A stretch of 38,206 bases of DNA, from assembly GCA_017984755.1 (NCBI GenBank), contig JAGNYW010000029.1, positions 1 through 38,206 on the forward strand, read 5' to 3'. Position numbers and translations under genes: made by a program. Origin of the DNA: Methyloversatilis sp. (GTDB lineage: Bacteria; Pseudomonadota; Gammaproteobacteria; Burkholderiales; Rhodocyclaceae). Positions within the stretch are counted from its first letter, which is position 1. Every line of letters starts with the position of its first letter. Of this stretch, positions 17,527 through 25,998 are shown in pieces. The notes under the pieces are model-generated. The model had not been told where the DNA came from and did not search any database. It saw nothing but the letters and a program-made list of their open reading frames with translations.

Positions 17527-18420
17527 TGCAAGGACGACGGCCAGCGCGGAGCCCGCACCGACAACTTCGCACCAGCGGCGCGTGAACCAGCCCGGGGGCC
17601 CTCCGGCACGTGCCAGCGCCTCATCCCGGTGTTCGCACTCGTCCGCCTGACAGGTCATGAGCAGCTCACGCAGTGCGGCATGGTCCGGGTCGCCGGCCAG
17701 CAGGTCGACCTGCTGCCGGTAGTGATGGTCGACGAAGGTTTCAACCGCACCGATGGTGCAAAACACCGCATGCGGTCCGAACAGCGCCGGCAACGCACCG
17801 GTAAGGAAACCCGCGACGCGCCATGCCGGCAGCAGCACGCTGCGCCGCAGGGCGGGCAGGCGGACGGCGATCAGTTCGAGATGACGCTGTTCCGTGGCGA
17901 GATGCCGGTGCGCGAATTCACGGATCTGCGCATCGCGCGTCACGGCAAGAATGCCGCGGTAGATCCACACCGCGCCGGTTTCGCCAGCGTGATCGGAGCG
18001 CAGTTCGCCGACCATGCGGGCCGGAACACCGGGCGTTTCGAGCGCACGTGCAACGCGCTGCATCTTTGGCCGCACGCGCAGGAAAGCCCGATAGGCGAAT
18101 TCGAGCAGCGTGGCCACGCCCGGCAGGCCGCCCGCGCGGGCCAGCCAGCGCCAGCCGGGCAGCGCCGCCCACAGCGCGACGAAGGCACGTGCGCCGCTGA
18201 GCATTTCCCCGTCTTCACGCCTGACATGAAAGCGCGCGAGACAGGACGCGCGGTCGGCTGCTGCCGGCAGTTCGACCTGCGGATCACTGACGTCCAGCCA
18301 GCGTACAGGTCGCAGCGGATCCAGCGCGCGATAGACACCCACCTCGCGCCGGCACAGCGGGCAGGCACCGTCGTACATCACGGTCAGTGCATTGCAGTCA
18401 TCAGCCCCTGGAGCGTTCAT
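17515..18420 (-). CDS. Fusion of a DCC thiol-disulfide oxidoreductase domain with a COQ7-family diiron hydroxylase
   Basis: The 301-residue product has two domains. Residues 10-125 match the DCC family (DUF393), with YDGACPLCRREV holding the Cys20-x-x-Cys23 pair. Residues 135-301 match COQ7, the demethoxyubiquinone 5-hydroxylase of ubiquinone synthesis. All six expected diiron ligands are present: Glu147 (DHAGE), Glu177 and His180 (EQRH), Glu227 (ETFVDHH), and Glu261 and His264 (ECEH). Normal bacterial COQ7 is about 210 residues without a DCC domain. The ATG at 18420 places the DCC motif close to the N-terminus; the frame extends upstream to 18546, but those residues have no homology. The gene is divergent from the GDT1-like gene. 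Whether it hydroxylates demethoxyubiquinone or another quinone is not shown. Confidence 0.85.
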   Translation of the reverse strand: MNAPGADDCNALTVMYDGACPLCRREVGVYRALDPLRPVRWLDVSDPQVELPAAADRASCLARFHVRREDGEMLSGARAFVALWAALPGWRWLARAGGLPGVATLLEFAYRAFLRVRPKMQRVARALETPGVPARMVGELRSDHAGETGAVWIYRGILAVTRDAQIREFAHRHLATEQRHLELIAVRLPALRRSVLLPAWRVAGFLTGALPALFGPHAVFCTIGAVETFVDHHYRQQVDLLAGDPDHAALRELLMTCQADECEHRDEALARAGGPPGWFTRRWCEVVGAGSALAVVLARRL

Positions 18421-18684
18421 GCCGTCAGTTCGATCAGTTCGGAGGGTTGCATGGATCATGGGTGGCTGCGCGGTTGCCGCAAGCGGGCCGGCGCAGATTG
18501 GAAACTGCGGGACTACGACGCGAATATCGCCGAATTGTTCAACCACCCGGCAGGATCAGTGCTGCGCAGCAACAGCGGGCGTCGCAGCGCTGCGCCGGGC
18601 CTGGTCGCCTCATGTCTGATGCTTTGCCGCCACTCGTGCTAAGTTCGCGTCCCGATTCGTGACTCGCCTCACCCGAACCTCATC

Positions 18685-19260
18685 ATGGAAGCACTGCTCA
18701 TTCCGACCGGTGTGGTCGCCCTCGCCGAAATCGGCGACAAGACACAGCTGCTCGCCTTCATCCTCGCGGCGCGCTTCAGGAAGCCGTGGCCGATCATCGC
18801 CGGCATCCTGTGTGCGACGCTGGTCAATCATGGTCTTGCCGGCGCGCTCGGCGCATGGATCACGTCCGTGCTGAGTCCGGACGTGCTGCGCTGGGTGCTC
18901 GGCCTGTCCTTCATCGGCATGGCGGCCTGGACGCTGATTCCCGACAACATCGAAGAAGAGGAGATGCAGGTGGCGAAACGCCTCGGCGTTTTCGGTGCGA
19001 CGCTCATCACCTTCTTTCTCGCCGAAATGGGCGACAAGACGCAGGTGGCCACGATCGCCCTCGCCGCACACTACGCCAGCGCGGTACTGGTCGTGATCGG
19101 CACGACGCTGGGCATGCTGATCGCCGATGTGCCGGCGGTTTTCGTGGGTGACCGGTTCGGATCGAAGATTCCGATGAAGCTCGTGCATTCGATCGCTGCA
19201 GGCATCTTCGCCACACTCGGCGTACTCACCCTGCTCAGGGCAGACAGCCTGTTTACGTGA
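18685..19260 (+). CDS. GDT1/TMEM165 (UPF0016) family membrane cation transporter
   Basis: The 191-residue product has six predicted membrane helices arranged as two homologous halves. Each half carries the family signature Glu-x-Gly-Asp-Lys-Thr: ALAEIGDKTQL near residue 14 and LAEMGDKTQVA near residue 115. Members of this family export Mn2+ (MneA in Vibrio, Synechocystis Mnx) or exchange Ca2+/Mn2+ for protons across the membrane. The short acidic stretch IEEEEM between the halves is a common cytoplasmic loop. I looked for a yybP-ykoY manganese riboswitch in the 264-bp upstream gap and did not find one. The gene appears to be monocistronic. Confidence 0.9.
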   Translation: MEALLIPTGVVALAEIGDKTQLLAFILAARFRKPWPIIAGILCATLVNHGLAGALGAWITSVLSPDVLRWVLGLSFIGMAAWTLIPDNIEEEEMQVAKRLGVFGATLITFFLAEMGDKTQVATIALAAHYASAVLVVIGTTLGMLIADVPAVFVGDRFGSKIPMKLVHSIAAGIFATLGVLTLLRADSLFT

Positions 19261-19290
19261 CCCTGTCATTTCGCTGAGAAGCCTGTCAGG

Positions 19291-19318
19291 TAAAGCTTTC
19301 CGAGCAACCGGCCGATAA
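19291..19318 (+). promoter_or_regulatory. Sigma-28 (FliA) flagellar promoter upstream of the GAF-PAS-GGDEF-EAL gene
   Basis: TAAAGCTT (19291-19298) and GCCGATAA (19311-19318) match the FliA -35 and -10 consensus (TAAA and GCCGATAA) with 16 bases between TAAA and GCCGATAA, one more than the usual 15. The -10 octamer is perfect. The site lies about 225 bp before the start codon at 19543 with no gene between, so a long 5' leader is implied. It ties the c-di-GMP enzyme to the flagellar regulon. Confidence 0.7.
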
Positions 19319-19542
19319 CGGGAACATACGGGCCGAACGGGCACGAAGCGGCTGCGGCCGCGCGTTTCCAGACTTGAAAGCAGGTGTTGTCGGCACGCCG
19401 GGGGTACCACAGGCAGGCGTACGATCACGTCGACGAACAATCGTCACGGGTCGCTGCAATCGCTGCAGCCCCATCTTCTGCCGACGGGAGCCGTGCACTC
19501 GACAGGACACACGCAAGCTGCGCAGGACATGGCAGATCCGGA

Positions 19543-22530
19543 ATGGACGATACAGGCTTGACTCACGACGAAGAGTCGCAGCGACTGAACACCCTGCGGC
19601 GATACGACATTCTCGACACGCTGCCCGATGTGCGCTTCGACAACATCACGTCACTCGCTGCGGAACTCGCGCACGCGCCTGTCGCCCTCATCAGCCTGGT
19701 CGATGCCGACCGGATCTGGTTCAAGTCGGCGCATGGCCTGGATATACGCGAGCTCCCCCGCAACGATGGACTGTGCTCGACCGCCATCGAGCAGGAGACG
19801 CCGCATGTCGTCGAGGACACCCTGGCATCGCCGAGGACACGCAATCACCCGCTGGTAAAAAGCGATCGTGGAATCCGCTTCTATGCCGGCGTGCCGCTCA
19901 AGGCCGACGACGGCAGGATGCTCGGCGTTCTCGGCGTCATGGACTTCAAGCCGCGCACGCTGCCGGCAGCGGTGCTGCGTCAGTTGCAGTCGCTGGCCCT
20001 TCTGACAATCGATCAGCTGGAACGGGTGCGTGCCCTCGCCCGCGTGGATGCGCTGGCCCGGGGTGATCGGCGTTTCCGGCTGCTGTTCGAGAAGATCGCC
20101 GACCCCATGCTGCTGCTGGACCCAGAATCGGGCATGTTCATCGACTGGAACCCGGCTGCGATGGCGATGCTGCGCTACCCGGACCGCGACGAGATCGCCG
20201 CTTTGACACCGGCCGACATCTCGCCGCCGATGCAACCGGACGGGCGTGATTCCGCCGGGAAGGCCGTCGAAATGATGGGTATCGCGCTTCGCAAGGGCAG
20301 TCATCGCTTCGAGTGGACCCTCTGCAGCCCTTACCGCGACGCGCTGGTGGTCGAGGTGCTGCTCACCGCGATCACAGTGGATGGACGGCAGGTCTTCACC
20401 GCCACCTGGCGCGACCTTTCACAGCAAAAACAAGCCGAGCGCGAACTGCTCGATAGCGAAATCCGCTGGAAGTTCGCCATCGAAGGCTCCGGCGACGGCC
20501 TGTGGGACTGGAACATTCCGGACAGCACGGTCTTTTTCACCCGCCGCTGGAAGGCAATGCTCGGCTTCGAGGAGCACGAAATCGGGAACGACCTGTCCGA
20601 ATGGTCGTTGCGCGTGCACCCGGACGACCTGCCGCAGGTGAGGTCCGACGTGAGCGCCCATTTTCGCGGCGAAACCACCGCCTACATCAACGAGCACCGC
20701 GTGCGCTGCAAGGACGGCAGTTACAAGTGGATTCTCGACCGCGGCAGGATCGTAAGCACTGACGCATCCGGTCAGCCGATGCGCATGGTCGGCACCCACA
20801 CCGACATCACTGATCGCCGACGCGTGCTGATGGACCTGGAAAACGCCGAGTTCGGCCACCGAGCGTTGCTCAACGCCATGGCAGACGGCGTCTTCGTCAC
20901 GCAGAACTTCCGTTTTGTCTTCGCCAACCCGGCCCTGCCGCAAATGCTGGGTTACGAACTGGACGAATTCGTCGGACTGCATTTCGACCAGGTGATACAT
21001 CCGGACTTCGTCGGCCTGTGGACCGAACGCTTTCGGCAGCGCATCAGCAGCAGCGAGGTCGAGCCGGTACGACAGTACGAAGTGAAGATCCTGTGCAAGG
21101 GTATTCAGAATTCGATCTGGGTGGAGCTGATCGCGTCGCGCTTCATGTATCAGGGCGCACCGGCGGTGCTCGGCATCGTGCGCAACGTCAGCGAGAAGAA
21201 GAAGGCCGAAGAAATCATCTGGCGCCAGGCCAATTACGACGCACTGACCCAGTTGCCGAACAGGTTGATGCTGCTCGACCGGCTGGACCAGGAGCTCCGG
21301 AAATCACGCCGTACCGGTCTGCCGCTCGCCGTGCTGTTCATCGACCTCGACCGCTTCAAGGAGATCAACGACACGCTTGGTCACCACCTCGGCGACAAGC
21401 TGCTGCAGAAGGCAGCACAACGCCTGTCGTGCTGCCTGCGCGAAACCGATCTGGTGGCGCGTCTGGGCGGCGACGAATTCACCGTGGTGGTGACCGACCT
21501 CGACAACCGCGACGGCGCCGAATATGTCGCACAGCACATTCTCGACGCATTGCAGCGTCCGTTCGAACTCGATGATGAAGTGGTGTATGTGACGGCTTCG
21601 ATCGGCATCACGCTCTATCCGCACGACGCACACAGCATAGAGGACCTGCTCAAGCAGGCCGATCAGGCGATGTACGACGCCAAGCACCTCGGCCGGAACC
21701 GGCTCAGCTATTTCACGCCATCGATGCAGGCACGCGCCGAAAAACGCATGCGTCTGGTCGGCGACATGCATGAGGCGATCAAGCGCAACCAGTTCTATCT
21801 GGTGTTCCAGCCCATCGTCGACCTGATCACCGGACGCACGCACAAGGCGGAAGCACTGATACGCTGGAATCACCCTGAAAAGGGCGTGATTTCGCCGGCA
21901 GATTTCATTCCGATCGCCGAAGAGACCGGGCTCATCATGCCGCTCGGCGACTGGGTGACACGCACCGCACTCGCTTTTGCGCTCTACCTGCAGGACCAGC
22001 TGGAGGAGCCGGTGCAGATCAGCGTCAATCAGTCACCGGTGCAGTTCCGGAACAGGAAGCCGCAGCATCTGTCCGTCGCGGAGCTGCTGAGACAGGCGGG
22101 TGCGCCGGGCGAGCTGATCACCATCGAAATCACCGAGGGCACGCTGCTGGACGCCGATGCGCAGGTGCTCGAGAGGCTGGCCGAGATGCGCAGCGCCGGC
22201 ATGCAGATATCTCTCGACGACTTCGGCACCGGCTATTCGTCGCTGTCCTATCTGAACAAGTTCGATATCGACTATCTGAAGATCGACCGTTCGTTTGTGC
22301 AGGGCCTGGCGCTGCAGTCGAGCGAACTGGCACTGTGCGAGGCGATGATCGTGATGGCGCACAAGCTGGGCATCGCCGTCATCGCCGAGGGAGTCGAAAC
22401 GGCGGCCCAGCGGGACCTGCTGACCAACGCCGGCTGCGACTATGCCCAAGGGTACTTCTTCGCCCGGCCGCTGCCCCCGGAAGACTTCGAAACCTTCGTA
22501 CGCGCCGGAGCGCCGACGTCGGGGAGCTGA
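19543..22530 (+). CDS. Bifunctional-type c-di-GMP protein: GAF-PAS-PAS-PAS-GGDEF-EAL
   Basis: The 995-residue soluble protein has a GAF domain (about 20-165), three PAS domains (about 179-300, 309-430, 438-555), GGDEF (564-725) and EAL (745-985). The cyclase signature GGDEF at 642-646 is intact, and a product-inhibition I-site RETD lies five residues before it. The phosphodiesterase signature EALIR starts at Glu770, and LDDFGTGYSSL and AEGVET are intact. Both activities are therefore possible; the balance is probably set by signals sensed in the GAF and PAS domains. No membrane helix is seen. The start at 19543 is chosen because GAF homology begins soon after; the frame is open upstream without homology. 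A sigma-28 promoter at 19291-19318 suggests coexpression with flagellar genes. Confidence 0.93.
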   Translation: MDDTGLTHDEESQRLNTLRRYDILDTLPDVRFDNITSLAAELAHAPVALISLVDADRIWFKSAHGLDIRELPRNDGLCSTAIEQETPHVVEDTLASPRTRNHPLVKSDRGIRFYAGVPLKADDGRMLGVLGVMDFKPRTLPAAVLRQLQSLALLTIDQLERVRALARVDALARGDRRFRLLFEKIADPMLLLDPESGMFIDWNPAAMAMLRYPDRDEIAALTPADISPPMQPDGRDSAGKAVEMMGIALRKGSHRFEWTLCSPYRDALVVEVLLTAITVDGRQVFTATWRDLSQQKQAERELLDSEIRWKFAIEGSGDGLWDWNIPDSTVFFTRRWKAMLGFEEHEIGNDLSEWSLRVHPDDLPQVRSDVSAHFRGETTAYINEHRVRCKDGSYKWILDRGRIVSTDASGQPMRMVGTHTDITDRRRVLMDLENAEFGHRALLNAMADGVFVTQNFRFVFANPALPQMLGYELDEFVGLHFDQVIHPDFVGLWTERFRQRISSSEVEPVRQYEVKILCKGIQNSIWVELIASRFMYQGAPAVLGIVRNVSEKKKAEEIIWRQANYDALTQLPNRLMLLDRLDQELRKSRRTGLPLAVLFIDLDRFKEINDTLGHHLGDKLLQKAAQRLSCCLRETDLVARLGGDEFTVVVTDLDNRDGAEYVAQHILDALQRPFELDDEVVYVTASIGITLYPHDAHSIEDLLKQADQAMYDAKHLGRNRLSYFTPSMQARAEKRMRLVGDMHEAIKRNQFYLVFQPIVDLITGRTHKAEALIRWNHPEKGVISPADFIPIAEETGLIMPLGDWVTRTALAFALYLQDQLEEPVQISVNQSPVQFRNRKPQHLSVAELLRQAGAPGELITIEITEGTLLDADAQVLERLAEMRSAGMQISLDDFGTGYSSLSYLNKFDIDYLKIDRSFVQGLALQSSELALCEAMIVMAHKLGIAVIAEGVETAAQRDLLTNAGCDYAQGYFFARPLPPEDFETFVRAGAPTSGS

Positions 22531-22565
22531 CATGCGCCCCCTGCTACCCGTCTGCGAAACGCGAC

Positions 22566-22994
22566 TTACTTCTGCGCAGTGGCCGGCGGCGGGCAGGTCG
22601 TGGAGCGCGTGCGGAAGAAGGTGACGCCGTCATCCACCGAGCGCAGCACCATGCGCTCCGCATCCATCGACACGATGTGGTCGCTCAGCGACTTGCCACC
22701 GTCGTACTCGGTGATGACGACGCCGTTCCAGACATGCCAGCGCGACTTCACCAGTGCGGAAACGATGCGGCAGTCCGTGTCGTCGTATTCGCGATATTCG
22801 TAGCTGCCATCCGCATTGTAGGTTTCGCTGCTCGCGAAATTCTCGTAATCAGGGCTGTCGGGCGGATTGATCCACGTGCCGACCAGCCGGTCGGTCAGCG
22901 TCTTGTCATCCAGCTTGGGTGCGCCCTGGGCAGCCACCGGCTGGACGGTCAGCGCCCAGGTGATCACAAGAGCGGAAAGGGTTTTCTTCAGCAC
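22566..22994 (-). CDS. Secreted lipocalin-like small protein of unknown function
   Basis: The 142-residue product has a signal peptide with a cleavage site near VAAQ (about residue 23). The mature part starts with DRLVGTWINPP, similar to the first strand of lipocalin-like domains, followed by alternating strands (ETYNADGSYEYREY, SRWHVWNGVVITEYDGG, ERMVLRSVDDGVTFFRTR). Two Cys (in TDCRIV and STTCPP) could form a disulfide. I do not recognise a named family and cannot assign a ligand. It is convergent with the upstream c-di-GMP gene and divergent from the carbonic anhydrase gene, about 540 bp apart. Confidence 0.75.
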   Translation of the reverse strand: MLKKTLSALVITWALTVQPVAAQGAPKLDDKTLTDRLVGTWINPPDSPDYENFASSETYNADGSYEYREYDDTDCRIVSALVKSRWHVWNGVVITEYDGGKSLSDHIVSMDAERMVLRSVDDGVTFFRTRSTTCPPPATAQK

Positions 22995-23531
22995 GGCAGT
23001 TCCTCCGGGGGTGTTCTTGTGCAGTGGGACCCGGTCAACTGCGGGGTCCTGTCAATTGTTCGCTCGATGCGCCGTGCGGTGCGACACAGCCACAATCCGA
23101 CTACGCGGCAACACCGGTCGATGGATGCACCGACTTGCGCCATGGGCAGTGAAAAAAGTCGCTGCTGCTGCAGACATCGACCGGCTCGCGGAAGTGCCCT
23201 GCGCGAAGCGGAAATCGACGTTTTCTGCAAGTTGCCGCTCCGGCATGGTTGCGGCGCGGCTTGCATTTTCGGGGTTGAACGGACTTTTGCCAAGACGGAA
23301 CGCCGCGTCCTGCCTGGCGATGCACCCTTCGACGGCTGGACTGAGACACGCGCAGGCACCGACAAGCGGGTGCGCAACGCCCCTTTCCATAAGAAATACT
23401 TATATAAATCATCAGCGAAACTGATATTAATATTTGCTTCCCGGCGTGCCGGCGTCTCTGGCGCTGCGCTCACAGCAGGAGTACATCGGCTCGAGACCGG
23501 AACTACAAGAAATATCCGGAGACAAAAGGAA
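22995..23531. other. 537-bp intergenic region with an AT-rich regulatory island
   Basis: No credible gene was found here: the open frames lack homology, signal sequences and ribosome-binding sites. The left two thirds is ordinary GC-rich sequence. The stretch 23386-23440 is strikingly AT-rich for this genome and holds two dyads and a 10-bp palindrome, annotated separately. It probably contains the carbonic anhydrase promoter. Confidence 0.6.
23389..23433 (+). promoter_or_regulatory. Two spaced dyads plus palindrome upstream of the carbonic anhydrase gene (LysR-type site candidate)
   Basis: ATAAGAAATACTTAT (23389-23403) and ATCAGCGAAACTGAT (23411-23425) are each perfect 5-bp dyads with 5-base spacers, sharing the pattern AT-x-AG-N5-CT-x-AT. 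Both fit the T-N11-A rule of LysR-type regulators. Their centres are 22 bp apart, about two helical turns, as expected for recognition and activation half-sites on one DNA face. ATATTAATAT (23424-23433) is a further palindrome and a possible promoter element. The group is about 100 bp before the ATG at 23532. No LysR gene is adjacent. Confidence 0.5.
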
Positions 23532-24254
23532 ATGTGCAAAGTATGTGACGAGAAGCAGGCGCCCGCCCGACGGGGCTTTCTGAAACTCGCGGCCGCAGGC
23601 GTAGCGTCCGGCCTGGCGCTTTCGGTACCGAACGCCTTCGCCGCCCCAGGGCCGACCACCACGGTGACGGCCGACGAGGCGCTGGCCAAACTCAAGGCGG
23701 GCAACGAAAAGTATCTGGCGGCACCGCAGGTGTGCGCAGCCGAACTTGAAAGTCAGCGCGCACACGTTGCCAAGGGCCAGACGCCGTGGGCAACCATCGT
23801 GTCGTGCGCCGACAGCCGCGTGCCGCCAGAACTGCTGTTCGGCGGTTTGGGCGTCGGCGAACTGTTCGTGTCGCGCAACGCCGGTAACATGGTGGATACC
23901 GCGACCATGGGCACCATCGAGTACGGCTCGGGTGTGCTGGGCGTACCGCTCATCGTGGTGCTGGGTCATGAGCGCTGCGGCGCCGTCGCGGCCGCCTGCG
24001 AAGTGGTGGAGAAGAAAACGCTGTTCCCGGGTTCCATCGGTCCGATGGTCGACGCCATCGTGCCTGCCGCGCTGGCCGTCGCAGGCAAGCCGGGGGATTT
24101 CGTGAACAACGCCATCCACGAAAGCGCCGTGCGCACCGCCCGGAAGATCGCGACCGAAAGCCCGATCATTTCCGAGCTGGTGAAGAAGGGCAAAGTAAGG
24201 GTAGTCGCGGGTCGCTATGACCTCGAGGACGGCCGGGTCGAGTTCTTCGCCTGA
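23532..24254 (+). CDS. Tat-exported beta-carbonic anhydrase
   Basis: The 240-residue product is a beta-class carbonic anhydrase (CO2 + H2O to bicarbonate). Zinc ligands Cys92, His146 and Cys149 and the Asp94-Arg96 dyad are present in SCADSR and GHERCG. The N-terminus carries a twin-arginine signal, ARRGFLKLAAAGVASGLALS, with cleavage probable near AFA-A (about residue 37). The enzyme is therefore predicted to work in the periplasm after folding with zinc in the cytoplasm. The residues before the twin arginine, MCKVCDEK, include a Cys-x-x-Cys pair that is unusual in a Tat leader. The start is supported by AAAGGA six bases upstream. The gene stands alone, downstream of the AT-rich dyad island. 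Confidence 0.93.
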   Translation: MCKVCDEKQAPARRGFLKLAAAGVASGLALSVPNAFAAPGPTTTVTADEALAKLKAGNEKYLAAPQVCAAELESQRAHVAKGQTPWATIVSCADSRVPPELLFGGLGVGELFVSRNAGNMVDTATMGTIEYGSGVLGVPLIVVLGHERCGAVAAACEVVEKKTLFPGSIGPMVDAIVPAALAVAGKPGDFVNNAIHESAVRTARKIATESPIISELVKKGKVRVVAGRYDLEDGRVEFFA

Positions 24255-24351
24255 GCGATCTCGGTCGATAGCCGGCGCCACGAGGCAGCACAGCAAGCGC
24301 TGCTTCATTGCCGGCGTCCGAAATTCGCGCGGCAGTGTTCTGCCGCGTGGC

Positions 24352-25998
24352 TCACACGCCGAGTCTGAACCGCCCGACGATGCCCTGCAACTCTCCGGAC
24401 AGCACAGACAATTGACCGGCTGCCTGATCGACAGTGCCTGCTGCCCGTGCATTTTCGTCGATCAGGCGGACCACCTGCTCGACACCCTGAGCAGCCTGCT
24501 GGCTGGCGGCTGACTGTTCGCTCAACGCATCGGCCACCTCATCGATCACCTCCGAGACGGTCGACACATTCTGACTGACCGAACGGACATCGTCTCCGGC
24601 CGTGCGCGCCACCAGCAGCCCGCCCTGCACGCGGCGCACCGTTTCGCTCATCAAGGTGGCCACTTCGGATGCACCGCTCTGTATGCCCGACACGCTCTGC
24701 CCGATTTCAAGCGCCGAACGCGCCGTCTGCTCGGCCAGCTTGCGGACTTCGTCGGCCACGACCGCAAAGCCGCGACCCTGCTCGCCGGCCCGCGCTGCTT
24801 CGATTGCCGCATTGAGCGCAAGCAGGTTGGTCTGATCGGCAACATCCCGAATCACCTTCACGATGCCTGAAATATGCGACATCTGGCTACCCAGCGCCGC
24901 CGACTTCTCGGCGCTGTGCTCGATGGCACGGGTGATCTGTTCAATTTCGCCGACGAGCGTCCGTATGCCGTCGGCACCATGATTGGCCATGTCGCGCGTG
25001 TTGTCGGAGGTGTTGCGCGCACGCTGACCCAGGTCACTGACGTGACCGATCGACGACGACAACTCTTCCAGCGAAGACGCCATCGACGCGGCCATCTCGC
25101 TCTGGCGTTCAGACCCGCTTCGCACCTGCGCGGTAGCGCCCTGCATGTCGGAGGTCGCGGCAGTCAGATGCCGTGACGCACCTGCCATGGCACCCACCAT
25201 GTCGCGCAGCGATGTCTGCAGCGCGTCGATCTGTGCCCTGAGCAGGGTGATGCAATCCGCCTTGTCCACCACGAGTCGGGTGCTCAGGTCACCCGAAGCG
25301 AGCACCTTCACGTGGGCGATGGTTTCCTTCAGCGGAATCACGATGCTTCGCGTGATGACCATTGCGATGAGAATGGCAAAGATCGTGACCGCCACTGCGC
25401 CGGAAACGACCACGACCGTGGCCTGATCCGCCCGGCCCACCAGATCGGTGAATGCATGCTGACTCCCGGAGCGCACGGTTGCCGCGAAACTCGAGACTTC
25501 CTCGTTCAGTTTCAGCGTGGCCGGGATGTGCCTGTCGCGCAGCACGATGTTCGCCAGATCTTTTTCGTTTCGAAGGCCCAGTTCCGTGACCTCCCGCGAT
25601 ATCGCAGCCACTTCGGCGAACAGCACACCGATGCGTTCGACACGGGCACGTTCTTCCGCGGTGGCTTCCGGGTCCTGTTCGACGATCACCTTGAGCACAT
25701 CGACCGTTCGCGCACCGACCTCGCTGTATTCGCCGACCTTGCCGGATACTTCGGCCAGTGCCGCGGCATCCTTTTCGATGATCGCGCTGCGCACAAAGAT
25801 GCGCAGTCGCTGGATGCTTTCGACAAGGTCGCTCGATGCGCTGAGTTTCGGTTCGTTGATTTCGGTGACTCGATGGGCCGATGCTGCAACCCCGTGCGTC
25901 TGCGTCATCACCAGCATCGACATGAGGAATGAACACAGGACGATCAAACCGAAACCGAGAAACAATCTCGGGCCTATCATCAGATTGCGCACTTTCAA
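24352..25998 (-). CDS. Methyl-accepting chemotaxis protein
   Basis: The 548-residue product has a short cytoplasmic start, a membrane helix (about 10-30), a four-helix-bundle periplasmic ligand domain, and a second helix (about 193-215). A HAMP domain (about 215-270) precedes the signalling domain. The hairpin tip is intact: IRDVADQTNLLALNAAIEAA followed by RAGEQGRGFAVVADEVRKLA. The ligand is unknown. Translation appears to start at TTG 25998, preceded by AAGGGGAG; this start yields MKVRNLMIGPRLFLGF, the usual N-terminus of this receptor class, whereas the next ATG would remove six residues. No CheB/CheR pentapeptide tail is visible at the C-terminus. A weak sigma-28-like site lies upstream. 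Confidence 0.94.
   Translation of the reverse strand: MKVRNLMIGPRLFLGFGLIVLCSFLMSMLVMTQTHGVAASAHRVTEINEPKLSASSDLVESIQRLRIFVRSAIIEKDAAALAEVSGKVGEYSEVGARTVDVLKVIVEQDPEATAEERARVERIGVLFAEVAAISREVTELGLRNEKDLANIVLRDRHIPATLKLNEEVSSFAATVRSGSQHAFTDLVGRADQATVVVVSGAVAVTIFAILIAMVITRSIVIPLKETIAHVKVLASGDLSTRLVVDKADCITLLRAQIDALQTSLRDMVGAMAGASRHLTAATSDMQGATAQVRSGSERQSEMAASMASSLEELSSSIGHVSDLGQRARNTSDNTRDMANHGADGIRTLVGEIEQITRAIEHSAEKSAALGSQMSHISGIVKVIRDVADQTNLLALNAAIEAARAGEQGRGFAVVADEVRKLAEQTARSALEIGQSVSGIQSGASEVATLMSETVRRVQGGLLVARTAGDDVRSVSQNVSTVSEVIDEVADALSEQSAASQQAAQGVEQVVRLIDENARAAGTVDQAAGQLSVLSGELQGIVGRFRLGV

Noticed and set aside
18421-18684. Possible manganese riboswitch (yybP-ykoY) before the GDT1-like transporter
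   Set aside because: The conserved loop sequences of this riboswitch are not present. Only a short tandem repeat of TCAGTTCG near the fusion gene start was seen.
22335-23531. Long in-frame upstream extension of the carbonic anhydrase gene
   Set aside because: The extension runs antisense through the lipocalin-like gene and the AT-rich island, has no homology, and would bury the Tat signal that starts at 23532.
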